64,000 nucleotides of DNA, taken from the NCBI RefSeq assembly GCF_011378855.1, contig NZ_WTLB01000015.1, positions 1 through 64,000 of the forward strand, given 5' to 3'. Positions 48,901 through 57,662 of the stretch are shown one piece after another. The notes beneath the pieces were generated by a model that was not told the DNA's origin, made no database searches, and saw only the letters and a list, made by a program, of their open reading frames with translations. The stretch is from Pseudoalteromonas sp. Z1A8. GTDB lineage: Bacteria > Pseudomonadota > Gammaproteobacteria > Enterobacterales > Alteromonadaceae. The position numbers were made by a program, and so were the translations under genes. How positions within the stretch are numbered: position 1 is the stretch's first letter; every line of letters starts with the position of its first letter.

Positions 48901-49191
48901 AACCCTTTGGCTATAGATATTCAGCCATTTAGACGCTTTGCACTAGGCACCTCATTTGCCTCAACGGGTTCATTAGAGCCGCCTTATTTAGGCGCAAACC
49001 CTTCGTGGTTATTTGATATAAGTACTGGCTATCAAACACTTAACGATACAGTAGATGTATCTGTTTCAAGTGGTGCTGGTTGGTCTGTACTAGGCGATGA
49101 TTTATTTAAATTACAGCTGGGTTACCAAAGTAGTAATAAAGTGGGTAACTCAGATACACAATTACAATTAGGTTATTACGTACATTTTTAA
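45907..49191 (+). CDS. pelB: Pel outer-membrane export protein PelB
   Basis: A 1094-residue protein. An N-terminal membrane anchor (about 12-30) is followed by a long helical TPR scaffold (about 45-810: repeated patterns such as EKLRAKLVELHIGLSEYSQATNELEKL and ANNPIQAYAWWKTYG). The final 270 residues form beta strands ending in aromatic YYVHF, as expected for the outer-membrane barrel. PelB carries Pel across the outer membrane, and its TPRs bind PelA. About 100 residues shorter than the Pseudomonas aeruginosa protein, probably from fewer TPRs. It starts in overlap with pelA and runs into the pelC leader. Confidence 0.94.
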   Translation: MNAKKRPQLISVKTILAILAVSCFALYALFPHTLFFEDDALSQDYTFEKSYLNAALNTEPNNEKLRAKLVELHIGLSEYSQATNELEKLPRGERKATLEIKLLYSLWLASGAKVDDRFEELSLKIGAHKNWNEQILTIAKAVGLNAKIAQYYQKNKQPLLAADYWLSAGEPAKALDIYKANINADIAVKAIKTALGANNPIQAYAWWKTYGDKTNIKRTLYLANLAGNTEDAAQAIENLLKSDPNNTDYLTKAMHLRLANGNAKGAEQLLAKLLLQTPNDKELHLLNWKIKRWQNKPKEALKEFKWLMSNRAVTPAMLTDSVNDAAALYLYQDANDIYAYKAQNRQLKGNGFAKWMQTNEFIGNTKQELSNIDRFEQINGKSALSQYWKAKVLHDSGNLKALRALWPKYKGPKNEEDLLWMARAFWLKDDFKTALSILKNKQQSTDGEFWTARVDMAMRVQDKKDELYAFEQLKEISTLSVGDMLHYQQLKFEDDPKGLLNYLWQQSPLQPRQLIKIALLSTQVNDAKSVARIHKELEKQRYNKALYPAWLILSNWYQNQSDLNATYTTLNRAAKLSEYNPDVVLAQGWLALQMHDTVMISRILTRYSDSDPTYAWTQLLASLSIYEKSYNSAYFYLRKLAVADPSDLTTLVNLADVMKQLGYYANAAELNHYLLQYLPKDKYAYRGLMYRWAGAMAVPHLMQLNIMDELAPDTIGEPQANWWLARRAAQKLEPWQKLQLYMTNGEFNKAKQLIAEGSLSKLDELNALLYLKQPYATMQRWYEELTGELDESQLSLLRNARASYFRALEINLSPEAGLNSSQYDVNVYFPYASGQWKLSLSNQQNLDNNGLLFAIEDKMTFGRWYFDAKIDSHQGSLVSRQGLSLDSRYQWDSRTQVGLKLEYNVENRQSEALLSYAQLDKATAYVNYNIDNRQNVQLSAAAMSFSRRDDGSSLINGQEYNARYQYSILKDRPIWNAYFSAQWQDFEHVNALINTASTNPLAIDIQPFRRFALGTSFASTGSLEPPYLGANPSWLFDISTGYQTLNDTVDVSVSSGAGWSVLGDDLFKLQLGYQSSNKVGNSDTQLQLGYYVHF

Positions 49192-49205
49192 TGTTAGGAG
49201 AGAGT

Positions 49206-49721
49206 ATGTTTCGTTTAATTATACCGTGTTTGGTATTACTATTATCTGCTTGTACCACCAGTAGAGTTGCTGATGATGTAGAGCTTAGCCCTTCAAAAAC
49301 AGTGGCACTTATGCCACTAGTTAACCATGCTCAAACACCGCTTGCTGGTGAACGTGCTGAAGATATTTTAGCCAGTATTTGGCAGCAAAATAAATTGCCA
49401 ACTCTTATACGCGCTCCTCGCGTAAACAGCAAAGAGCTTCCACCACTGGACGATCAATACCGTTTAGACAATGCTATGCAATGGTTAAGCACTCAACAAG
49501 CTGACTATGTACTAACAGGCAGCATTGAAGAGTGGCGCTATAAAGCAGGCCTTGATGGAGAACCAGTTGTTGCACTGACATTATCACTTACTGTAAACGG
49601 GCAAACAACGCCGATTTGGACGGGTACTATTGCTAAAAGTGGTTGGGGTCGCGATAGCATTGCAGCAACAGCACAAGATGTGATTGCCGATTTAATTTCT
49701 TATATAGAGGTTAGTGAGTGA
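49206..49721 (+). CDS. pelC: Pel outer-membrane lipoprotein PelC
   Basis: A 171-residue lipoprotein with lipobox LLSAC (C16) and a short alpha/beta domain: SKTVALMPLVNHAQTPLAGERAEDILASIW and ADYVLTGSIEEWRYKAG. PelC forms a ring at the periplasmic face of PelB that funnels the cationic polymer. I chose the ATG at 49206 because GGAG lies 7 nt before it and the length then matches known PelC. An ATG at 49191 that overlaps the pelB stop would add five residues. The stop overlaps the pelD start (GTGA). Confidence 0.92.
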   Translation: MFRLIIPCLVLLLSACTTSRVADDVELSPSKTVALMPLVNHAQTPLAGERAEDILASIWQQNKLPTLIRAPRVNSKELPPLDDQYRLDNAMQWLSTQQADYVLTGSIEEWRYKAGLDGEPVVALTLSLTVNGQTTPIWTGTIAKSGWGRDSIAATAQDVIADLISYIEVSE

Positions 49722-51016
49722 AAACACATTTCCTTAGACCAAGAGACGTTCCTGAGCTACAAATATGGGCTGAGGTATTTATATTTACCGCGCTTGCTTT
49801 AGGGCTGCCTGTATTATTTAACGCAGAGGACCCATTTTGGACTGAGGGAGGGTTTTCGTGGCCTGTACTTGGCCCACTTTTAGTTTCTCTACGTTATGGC
49901 TTTTCAAAAGGCTTTATTAGTATTTTATGTTTGCTTGTTGGCCAACTTTTTTTACTTCAAGCAAATATTTTATCACCGCAAAGCGACTTTAATATTAACG
50001 CCATGATTGGTTACATTATTGTAATTATGATCACTGGCGAATTTAGGGATGTGTGGGAGCGTACTAATCAACAGCAAAGTATTCAGCTGGAGTACGTAAC
50101 CGACCGCCTTGAAACCTTTACTCGTCAATATCATTTAATTAATTCATCTCACGATAGAATAGAGCAAATGCTAGCTGGCCATACGTTAAGCTTGCGTGAA
50201 TCACTACAAGCAGTAAGAACCTCTATCGGGCTATTAAAAGAAAGAAGACTCGATAGTGCAGCACAAAAAATAATCGATTTATTTGTTGAGTACGGTTCAC
50301 TAGAAAGAGCGGGGTTATATAAAGTTGAAAACGATACCGTTTTAGAACCACCACTTGCCTCTCTCGGCAACATGAGTCAAGTAACTGTAGATGATCCTCT
50401 TATATTAGCGATGATTGAAGAAAAAGAATTAGTATCGGTAAAAGACGAAAAAGCAGCATCGGGTACAAGCAAGTACCATATGGCAATCCCACTTATCGAC
50501 GTAAACAATACTATTTACGGCGTTATTTTGGTTGAAAGAATACAATTTTTTGCGCTCAAAAATACGACTCTTACATTACTTGCTGTAATGGCTGGGCATA
50601 TTGGCGACCTGCTGCGCCATGAAATAACAAATCCAGTAATGACCTATGAGGAATCTCCGTACTTTATTCGTCAAATTAAGCGCGCGAATAAAGAAGCCAA
50701 ACGATACAACATTCCATCGCAGCTACTGAAAATCAAAGCCGAGAATATTACGGATAAATCAACTCAACTTATGAGTTATTTAAGTGAAGCCCGCAGAGGT
50801 TTAGACATTTACTTATATGATGATAAAAATCAAATATTACTGCTATTAATGCCATTGGCTGATGAACTTGAAAAAGCAGGATTTATTGCCCGAGTGAACA
50901 CTTGGTGCAAAGAGCGTACGGGTAACACCTTAGCTGAAATCGACATTGTTATTGAACAGCAACTCGCTCTGCCTATAAGCTCAGATGACATAAAGAGATT
51001 GGTTTCACTTTCATGA
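49718..51016 (+). CDS. pelD: c-di-GMP receptor PelD
   Basis: A 432-residue inner-membrane protein. Four helices in the first 110 residues, a short coiled linker, a GAF domain (about 160-310) and a degenerate GGDEF domain (about 320-432) with no GGDEF signature. The inhibitory-site-type motif RxxD is present as R360-G-L-D363 in EARRGLDIY, the part that binds c-di-GMP in Pseudomonas aeruginosa PelD. Binding switches on Pel synthesis by PelF. The start is GTG, overlapping pelC; the stop overlaps pelE. A diguanylate cyclase is encoded at 27170-28393, but no specific pairing is shown. Confidence 0.94.
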   Translation: MKTHFLRPRDVPELQIWAEVFIFTALALGLPVLFNAEDPFWTEGGFSWPVLGPLLVSLRYGFSKGFISILCLLVGQLFLLQANILSPQSDFNINAMIGYIIVIMITGEFRDVWERTNQQQSIQLEYVTDRLETFTRQYHLINSSHDRIEQMLAGHTLSLRESLQAVRTSIGLLKERRLDSAAQKIIDLFVEYGSLERAGLYKVENDTVLEPPLASLGNMSQVTVDDPLILAMIEEKELVSVKDEKAASGTSKYHMAIPLIDVNNTIYGVILVERIQFFALKNTTLTLLAVMAGHIGDLLRHEITNPVMTYEESPYFIRQIKRANKEAKRYNIPSQLLKIKAENITDKSTQLMSYLSEARRGLDIYLYDDKNQILLLLMPLADELEKAGFIARVNTWCKERTGNTLAEIDIVIEQQLALPISSDDIKRLVSLS

Positions 51017-51996
51017 TTATAATTATTGTAGCAGCTATATTAGGGTGTATTTGTCAGTACTTTGCACTGATAGAAGTATTGGAAACACCTAACTGGTTTT
51101 TAGCTATATTATTACACGCTTTTGCTAGCATCTTTTTTGCTATTGTTAGCTATGTTTTTATACCTAAAAAATACAAAACCACTCCTTATAGCTCTTTTTT
51201 GCTCATGTTTTTATTATTATTTACATTACCTGTACTTGGAATTATTGGCGTTGTAGTAGCGCTTACTTTTGCTCTTTGTAAGCCTCTCAAAAACGATGAT
51301 ATAGAAATTGAAGAGCATAAAATACCTGAGCTTCCTTTTGAAGCTAGAGCAATATCTGCAAATCCAACTTATTCTATTGGCGGGCTAAAAGCTATTTTAA
51401 AGCATGCTAGTGAGCCAAATAAGCGTCTAAGTGCAGTAATGGCAGCTCGTCACATGAGTGACTCACAAGCAATTCCTATTTTAAAGTTAGCACTTAAAGA
51501 CTTAGAAGATGACATTCGGCTACTCGCCTACTCAACTCTTGATGGTAAAGAAACCAAACTTAACGAAAAAATCAGTTTATACCAGCAAGAAATAGCCGTT
51601 ACGACTAAGCAACCAAAGTTAAGTAATTTACAAAAACAACTAGCCGAACTTTATTGGGAACTGAGTTATTTAGGTTTAGCGCAAGGTGCACTGCAAAAAT
51701 ACGTTTTAGAAAAGGCCGAAGCACTTGCACAGCAAAGTATTGAACACGTAAAAATACCTGCAACCTTTATATTTTTAGGCCGTATATCTTTAGCCTTAGG
51801 TAAATATGAAATAGCTCACGAGTACTTAATTAAAGCGACCGAATTGGGTATGGCAAGGCGCCATGTACTGCCCTATAAAGCCGAAGTTGCCTTTTGTATG
51901 AACAAGTTTGACGACTGTAAACGCTACTTAAAAGAACTCCCAGAACAACCAAAGGGCAGTGAATTACGTCATTTACAGGAGTATTGGCATGAGTAA
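51013..51996 (+). CDS. pelE: Pel inner-membrane TPR protein PelE
   Basis: A 327-residue protein with membrane helices at about 1-18, 27-50 and 61-86 and a cytoplasmic helical, TPR-like C-terminal part (about 115-327, including LQKQLAELYWELSYLGLAQGALQKYV and FLGRISLALGKYEIAHEYLIKATELGMA). PelE joins PelD, PelF and PelG in the inner-membrane synthase complex. It overlaps both neighbours: 4 bp with pelD and 8 bp with pelF. Assignment rests on architecture and operon position as much as sequence, since PelE is poorly conserved. Confidence 0.88.
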   Translation: MIIIIVAAILGCICQYFALIEVLETPNWFLAILLHAFASIFFAIVSYVFIPKKYKTTPYSSFLLMFLLLFTLPVLGIIGVVVALTFALCKPLKNDDIEIEEHKIPELPFEARAISANPTYSIGGLKAILKHASEPNKRLSAVMAARHMSDSQAIPILKLALKDLEDDIRLLAYSTLDGKETKLNEKISLYQQEIAVTTKQPKLSNLQKQLAELYWELSYLGLAQGALQKYVLEKAEALAQQSIEHVKIPATFIFLGRISLALGKYEIAHEYLIKATELGMARRHVLPYKAEVAFCMNKFDDCKRYLKELPEQPKGSELRHLQEYWHE

Positions 51997-53506
51997 TAAA
52001 AATGCAGATATTTTACTGCTTTTAGAAGGTACTTACCCTTATGTGCGTGGTGGAGTATCTAGTTGGGTTCATCAAATAATTGAGGGGTTACCTCATTATA
52101 ACTTTGAGCTTGTTTTTATAGGTGGTGCGCCAGAGCATTATGGCGAGATTCAATATACTTTGCCTAAAAACGTTACAAAACTGCATGTTCATTATTTAGT
52201 TGAAAATGACACCTCTGAAATAAAAGCTAAGCATGGGGTTAAATATAAAAAAGAACTCTTTGATTTTTGGCAGCAACTACAAAATTATTTTAGAGATTGT
52301 AATGAGCCGATACCCACTGAATTATTAAAATTTGCATTTGAAACCTTAGCTAAAAAAGATGGTATTAACGAAGCCGACTTTTTGTATAGTGAATCGTCAT
52401 GGCAAGTACTCACTAAATACTATTCAACTTATTGTGATGAATCCTCTTTTATTGACTTTTTTTGGTCGTATCGCAATTTATATAAACCACTATTCAAAAT
52501 AGCCGAAATTGCACGAGGGCTTCCTAAAGTTAAACTTATTCACTCAATATCTACCGGATATGCTGGTATTTTAGGCTCTGGTGCCAGTGTAATAAGCGAC
52601 ACTCCCTTTTTGTTGACCGAACATGGAATTTATACCAAAGAGAGAAAAATAGATCTTATTCAAGCCAGTTGGATCAAAGAATCAGAACAAAGCCTAGGTA
52701 AAAACTTAAATACAGAAATGGGCTTTATTCGCCGTATGTGGATTAACTTTTTTGAGCAAATTGGCCGAACAACATATCAAGAAGCTGATAAAATCATTTC
52801 GCTATACGACGGTAATAGGCAACGCCAAATAAAAGATGGTGCCGCACCAGAAAAAGCATTCGTGGTTCCTAACGGCATTAAAACAGTACGCTTTATTGAA
52901 GCACTTGAGCAGCGCCCAAAACACATCCCACCTATTGTTGGATTAATTGGACGTGTAGTGCCTATAAAAGATATTAAAACCTTTATACGTGCGATTAAAG
53001 AAGCGCAGTCGGTACTGCCAGAAGTAGAAGGTTGGATCATCGGCCCCTTTGAAGAAGATCCACAATATTACAAAGAATGTGAATTACTTGTAGCCAGTCT
53101 TGATTTACAAAATAATGTTAAATTTTTAGGTATGCAAGATATTACCAAAATCTTACCAAAACTTGGGATTGTAGCTTTAACCTCTATTTCGGAAGCGCAA
53201 CCTTTAGTGCTTTTAGAAGCAATGGCAGCAGGTGTACCAGTACTTGCTAGTGATGTGGGCTCGTGCCGCGAAATAATAGAAGGCGGCACCGATGAAGATA
53301 AAGCATTAGGTAAAGCCGGTGAAGTTGTCTCTATTGCTTCACCAAGTGAAACAGCACAACAAATATCAAACATGCTAACCAATGAGCAAGCCTGGCTTGA
53401 GTATCAAAAAAGTGGTTTAGACCGCGTACAAAAATTTTATGACGAGAGCCACATGTTTGCCCGTTACGATAAACTTTATAAGGATACAATGGCATGGCCG
53501 GAATAG
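51989..53506 (+). CDS. pelF: Pel glycosyltransferase PelF
   Basis: A 505-residue cytosolic GT4-family glycosyltransferase that polymerises UDP-GalNAc and related sugars into Pel. The start MSNKNADILLLLEGTYPYVRGGVSSWVHQ is characteristic. Further motifs are VPNGIKTVRF, IVGLIGRVVPIKDIKTFIRA, and the donor-binding EAQPLVLLEAMAAGVPVLASDVGSCREII. I chose the ATG at 51989 (AGGAG 7-8 nt before it, overlapping the pelE end) over an in-frame GTG at 51959. It overlaps pelG by 13 bp. Confidence 0.96.
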   Translation: MSNKNADILLLLEGTYPYVRGGVSSWVHQIIEGLPHYNFELVFIGGAPEHYGEIQYTLPKNVTKLHVHYLVENDTSEIKAKHGVKYKKELFDFWQQLQNYFRDCNEPIPTELLKFAFETLAKKDGINEADFLYSESSWQVLTKYYSTYCDESSFIDFFWSYRNLYKPLFKIAEIARGLPKVKLIHSISTGYAGILGSGASVISDTPFLLTEHGIYTKERKIDLIQASWIKESEQSLGKNLNTEMGFIRRMWINFFEQIGRTTYQEADKIISLYDGNRQRQIKDGAAPEKAFVVPNGIKTVRFIEALEQRPKHIPPIVGLIGRVVPIKDIKTFIRAIKEAQSVLPEVEGWIIGPFEEDPQYYKECELLVASLDLQNNVKFLGMQDITKILPKLGIVALTSISEAQPLVLLEAMAAGVPVLASDVGSCREIIEGGTDEDKALGKAGEVVSIASPSETAQQISNMLTNEQAWLEYQKSGLDRVQKFYDESHMFARYDKLYKDTMAWPE

Positions 53507-54858
53507 GTTTTGAGATACGAAAGATTCTCAAAAAAAATACCCTGCTCTCAGTTTTTGAAGCTTACGGCTACGCGGGCTTAATAGGCTCGGGCCCTTGGTT
53601 GCTCTCTATTGTAGCGCTCATGCTCATTGGTATTTTAAGTTTAGGCATTGTATTACCTAAAGTACTTATCATTCAGTTTTTAACACTCGTTACCTACATG
53701 ATGGCCGCCTCACTTATTTTAACGGGGGGTTTGCAGTTATTACTAACTCGATTTATTGCCGATTTATTTTTTCAAAAAGAAGAGGCAAAAGTACTCCCTA
53801 ACCTACTCGGGGCACAACTTGTAACAACAATAGCCGCGCTATTAGTCGGCTTAGCCGTTTGGCCTATGCTTCCTATACCCGTAGTCACTAAGATAATAAT
53901 TTTAGGTGCCTTTGTAAGCCTATGTAACCAATGGCTTGGTGCTATTTTTCTATCGGGCATGAAAGAATACCGACTGATTTTAATTACCATGTTAAGTGGT
54001 TACGCCTTTATGGTGTTACTCGCATATTTACTGAGAGACTGGCAACTAGACGGTTTGTTTTTTGCTTTTTTTGCAGGTGAAGCCCTACTCTTTTTTAGCT
54101 TTTTATTCATGATTATTCGCCGCTACCCGGGTGAAAAGCTCATTAGTTTTGACTTTTTAAGTAATAAAAAAGTGTATTACAGCCTGTTTTTCTGTGGTCT
54201 ATTTTATAATATTGGCGTGTGGGCTGATAAAATCATTTTTTGGTATTCTCCGAGCACATCAATTCAAATTATTGGCACCTTGAGAGCCAGCCCTATTTAC
54301 GACTTACCTATATTTTTGGCCTATTTGTCTATTATTCCTGGTATGGCAGTGTTTTTAGTAAAAATGGAAACAGACTTTGTAGAAGAGTACGACCGTTTTT
54401 ACACTGCTATCCGTAAAGGGTCACCTCTTGAGGAGATCTATATATTGAAAGACAATATGATCCAAACTGCACGTGCCGGTTTATACGATATATTTAAAAT
54501 TCAAGGTATTACCGTTGCATGCTTATTATTATGGGGTGAGCAAATACTGACCTTTATAGGCATTGATCCAAACTATAAAACGCTTTTGTTTATTGATGTA
54601 GTTGGTGTAGGCGTACAAGTTATATTTTTATCTATTTTAAATATTTTATTTTATTTAGATAAACGCTCAACAGTACTATTTTTAGCAGGGTTGTTTTTAG
54701 TAATAAATGTTGTTTTAACTTTACTATCTATCGCGTTTGGGCCGCAGTTTTATGGTTACGGCTTTGCATTAGCAACTATTATTACCTCGGTAGTAGGATT
54801 ATTTTGGCTTTCAAAACAATTTGAAGATTTAGAATACGAAACATTTATGCTGCAATAG
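53494..54858 (+). CDS. pelG: Pel membrane translocation protein PelG
   Basis: A 454-residue protein with about 12 hydrophobic helices, related to polysaccharide flippases. The start MAGIGFEIRKILKKNTLLSVFEAYGYAGLIGSGPWLL is characteristic of PelG; PelG and PelF form the synthase/transporter pair. Other segments: LILTGGLQLLLTRFIADLFF and NIGVWADKIIFWYSP. It is the last pel gene, overlaps pelF and ends 17 bp before a strong terminator hairpin. Confidence 0.95.
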   Translation: MAGIGFEIRKILKKNTLLSVFEAYGYAGLIGSGPWLLSIVALMLIGILSLGIVLPKVLIIQFLTLVTYMMAASLILTGGLQLLLTRFIADLFFQKEEAKVLPNLLGAQLVTTIAALLVGLAVWPMLPIPVVTKIIILGAFVSLCNQWLGAIFLSGMKEYRLILITMLSGYAFMVLLAYLLRDWQLDGLFFAFFAGEALLFFSFLFMIIRRYPGEKLISFDFLSNKKVYYSLFFCGLFYNIGVWADKIIFWYSPSTSIQIIGTLRASPIYDLPIFLAYLSIIPGMAVFLVKMETDFVEEYDRFYTAIRKGSPLEEIYILKDNMIQTARAGLYDIFKIQGITVACLLLWGEQILTFIGIDPNYKTLLFIDVVGVGVQVIFLSILNILFYLDKRSTVLFLAGLFLVINVVLTLLSIAFGPQFYGYGFALATIITSVVGLFWLSKQFEDLEYETFMLQ

Positions 54859-54874
54859 CAGGTTATAAAAGTAC

Positions 54875-54907
54875 AAGATAAAGGCTGCAAACTGCAGCCT
54901 TTATCTT
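54875..54907. terminator. pel operon terminator
   Basis: AAGATAAAGGCTGCA (54875-54889) pairs perfectly with TGCAGCCTTTATCTT (54893-54907) around 3 nt. A long stable stem without a U-run beyond its own arm, 17 bp after pelG. Confidence 0.8.
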
Positions 54908-54975
54908 AAAAAACGCATCGTTTGTAATTGACGTAGGATAAAATTATTCAATGTTTATTATCGTAGGAGCTTTTA

Positions 54976-55278
54976 ATGAAAAAATCGTTTGAATTCACGC
55001 TCAAATCAAAAAAAATTAAAATAATAAATTTTTGGTTTGGTGGTATTAAGTTATATGTAAATGGTGACTTGCGTGATTTTGATAAAACACTTTTTGCTAT
55101 TAGCAATAAAGCTCTGCTATCTGCAAATCTTGATGATATTGGCATTCTTGAAATAAAGCCTTTATCAGGGCTAATTTCTGTAGAAATTGATGCATATCTT
55201 GTAAATGGTACTGATATACAATACGTATATAGCTCACATAAGCGCCTTAGCTTAAAAGAAAAAAGACTTACGCAGTAA
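54976..55278 (+). CDS. 100-residue protein of unknown function
   Basis: I do not recognise the family. The protein is short, basic (many Lys) and looks beta-rich: FEFTLKSKKIKIINFWFGGIKLYVNGD is followed by DDIGILEIKPLSGLISVEIDAYLV. There is no signal peptide, membrane helix or metal motif. AGGAG lies 7 nt before the ATG, so translation is likely. It stands alone, 117 bp after pelG beyond the pel terminator and 307 bp before the next gene. The first half, with alternating hydrophobic residues, suggests a small beta-sandwich. No function proposed. Confidence 0.72.
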   Translation: MKKSFEFTLKSKKIKIINFWFGGIKLYVNGDLRDFDKTLFAISNKALLSANLDDIGILEIKPLSGLISVEIDAYLVNGTDIQYVYSSHKRLSLKEKRLTQ

Positions 55279-55585
55279 ACGTAATAAAACTAACCTTGTC
55301 TGGGGAGAAGCTAAAATAATAATACTTGCCTTACTTTCGCTTAGTTTTACCTAATTGAGCTCAAATTTTCAAAACTAAACATCGTTAATAATACTTTGTA
55401 TTAACTTCCCCAAATCTATATTTCAAAACATAGAATGTATCACTTTAAAATAACCTTAAACTGAACGACTTTATTGATATATAATCAAAAATTGAGCAAA
55501 AACAAAAATACGATATATATAATGGTTATTATAACTATGCTTATATTCTCCCTTAATTGGGCATGCTGTTTAAAAGGAGCATTCA
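55279..55585. other. 307-bp AT-rich region
   Basis: No gene. An AT-rich stretch with TATATAATGG (about 55516-55525) could hold a promoter for the 628-residue gene, though no clear -35 is seen. AAAAGGAG (about 55574-55581) 6-7 nt before the ATG is a strong ribosome-binding site. Confidence 0.4.
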
Positions 55586-57472
55586 ATGGCTTTTGATTAT
55601 GGATCGATTGATCTTGGACTAAAAAACCCCTTCAAACTTGAAGGTAAAGTAACAGCTGTAAGAGGACTCATTGAGTCTATAGCGGGTATTAGTTTACTTG
55701 TTATTGCTGCGGGCTCAGTAAAAGAAGATACAACCGCTGGATGGATTTTAATGGTGTTTGGCATGCTTATTTTAGCATTCGGCATTCGCTCACTTTCAAG
55801 TGGTATTTATGCAACGCTTAAATATTTTGTAGGCAGAAACCACCCTACTTCACTTGCTTATAACTACAGCAAATCACAAGCATCAACCGCCCAAGAAGAG
55901 AAAAAAGAAGTAGCCTACAGCGCGCAATCACTTGAAGAAATGCTGGTTGGTCGTAAAAACAGTACGTTTAAAGAACCTAATGGTTTTTTATCACGTTTGC
56001 TTCACAGCTTAATTCCTAAGTTATTATTCCTACCTTATCCGATTCGTAATGTTGCCCAGCGCTTATTTGGCTCATGGGTAAGTACACTTGTTGCCCTTAT
56101 TGCTTATGGCCTTGTGGCATTTGTATCTTTATCGGGTTTTACCGGTGAAGCTGGCGAATTAGCATTTCCTGTTTATAGCGCAATATTAATGTTTTACGTG
56201 CTTTTTTCATGGCGCTCTACGGGTAAACCTATCTCTCGAAATGCTGAAAAAAACATTGAAGCACTTGGCACTGGCGCACTCGCTAAAATTATTTCTTTAT
56301 CTTTTATTCTACCAATCGCTATTGGCCTTTCTATGTCATGGTTAATGAAAGAGCAACGCATTAGTAAACAAGAAATAGATAGCTGGCTTGAACAATTGCC
56401 AAGCCTTCATGCTGGAATGTACTTAATTGCAATTATTATATTAGCGACTCTAAGCTGTGCGCTTGCTTTCATTATGATTAAAGCACGTTTAAATTCAGTG
56501 ACACCTTCAGCTGAAGTATCAGAGCTACGTGAAAACTGGCAAGAATCCGTTCATCCAGACGAAATCTTTATAAACCTAGATAACCTAGTAATGGCTAACC
56601 GCCGTTATAAAGAAGTACCTAACAGAGTTTATCGCGAATTAGATCCTAAGCTTCAAGAACAAATTGAAGGAAAAGGCGGTTTTAAAGGTGAAATGATTCA
56701 AGAAATTCAACCTAAACTGCACTCAATGGATTTAGGTAAAAACTTCTCGTTAGCAAGGCTAATTTCTTTAGTGAGCGGTAACTTACTTTATATTGTAGCG
56801 TTGGCGTTTACTGTATTTTTAGCGTATTCGCTTATCAACATTTACCATTATGTTGACGCGGCAAATATTAATAGCTTTAAACAAGCATTTAGTAACCAAC
56901 ATGTTGTTCAATTTAGTGAGCTATTAATGACAAGCTTTCACTTATTACTAATTTGTATTCTCATTAAAGCATTCGCGCAATTGCTAACAAATACAGCTCA
57001 TTTATTTTTTGCTGAAATGCAGTTTGAATCACTATTGGTATATTTTAAATGTGAAGGCACATTTACTGAGTCTAAAATATCAACTGGTACGGGGATTCAT
57101 GATAGTACCCGCTCAGAAAATACGTTAGTACGCAGTAGCATAACGCCTTGGATTATTGTATCTCGTGTTATTTCTACTACGTTTGCAGCAACGGGTATGA
57201 AAAACCTTGAGCACCCTCGCCATATTATGGAAATGCATAAAGACGAAGGACAATTGCAAGCAATCAAAAAAGACGTTATCGCATTCTTGAAAGACCGTGA
57301 ATCTATCGCCTCAATCACCAGTGAGCGTGATTTAGGTAATGCGTCGCAAATACATCAATTAAACCAGCAAACGCGTGCTATACCTACTCAGCAAGCGATT
57401 ACTAAAGATGACGAAGAAGCAGCAGGCTATTTAAGACAAGAAGAAAACTTATCTCCTGAACCTAAAGCCTAA
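55586..57472 (+). CDS. large multi-pass membrane protein of unknown function
   Basis: A 628-residue protein I do not recognise. By eye it has about nine hydrophobic segments: two at 27-75, two at 163-208, one near 235-252, one near 277-297, one near 388-412, one near 437-460, and an amphipathic region near 520-535. Between them are soluble, charged parts: 95-135, 300-375 (SELRENWQESVHPDEIFINLD, NRRYKEVPNRVYREL) and the tail 540-628. A conserved-looking motif is STGTGIHDSTRSENTLVRSSITPW. No catalytic signature or signal peptide. It has a strong ribosome-binding site and its own terminator, so it is monocistronic. Its position after pel may be chance. Confidence 0.8.
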   Translation: MAFDYGSIDLGLKNPFKLEGKVTAVRGLIESIAGISLLVIAAGSVKEDTTAGWILMVFGMLILAFGIRSLSSGIYATLKYFVGRNHPTSLAYNYSKSQASTAQEEKKEVAYSAQSLEEMLVGRKNSTFKEPNGFLSRLLHSLIPKLLFLPYPIRNVAQRLFGSWVSTLVALIAYGLVAFVSLSGFTGEAGELAFPVYSAILMFYVLFSWRSTGKPISRNAEKNIEALGTGALAKIISLSFILPIAIGLSMSWLMKEQRISKQEIDSWLEQLPSLHAGMYLIAIIILATLSCALAFIMIKARLNSVTPSAEVSELRENWQESVHPDEIFINLDNLVMANRRYKEVPNRVYRELDPKLQEQIEGKGGFKGEMIQEIQPKLHSMDLGKNFSLARLISLVSGNLLYIVALAFTVFLAYSLINIYHYVDAANINSFKQAFSNQHVVQFSELLMTSFHLLLICILIKAFAQLLTNTAHLFFAEMQFESLLVYFKCEGTFTESKISTGTGIHDSTRSENTLVRSSITPWIIVSRVISTTFAATGMKNLEHPRHIMEMHKDEGQLQAIKKDVIAFLKDRESIASITSERDLGNASQIHQLNQQTRAIPTQQAITKDDEEAAGYLRQEENLSPEPKA

Positions 57473-57486
57473 CTCCTTTATTATTA

Positions 57487-57519
57487 ATGCCACCTTGTTA
57501 AATTAGGTGGCATTTTTTT
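57487..57519 (+). terminator. terminator after the 628-residue gene
   Basis: ATGCCACCT (57487-57495) and AGGTGGCAT (57505-57513) followed by seven T. It lies 15 bp after the stop. Confidence 0.9.
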
Positions 57520-57662
57520 ATCCTTTATTAACCTCTATTCAATACATTTTAACTTTACTACCTCTTTTATACTCAACAACATGATTAATATTGGATTAGT
57601 CCACAAAGCCCTTGCTTTATGTGCCAAAACACAAATAATGAAGTATTAATCACAGGGTAAGA

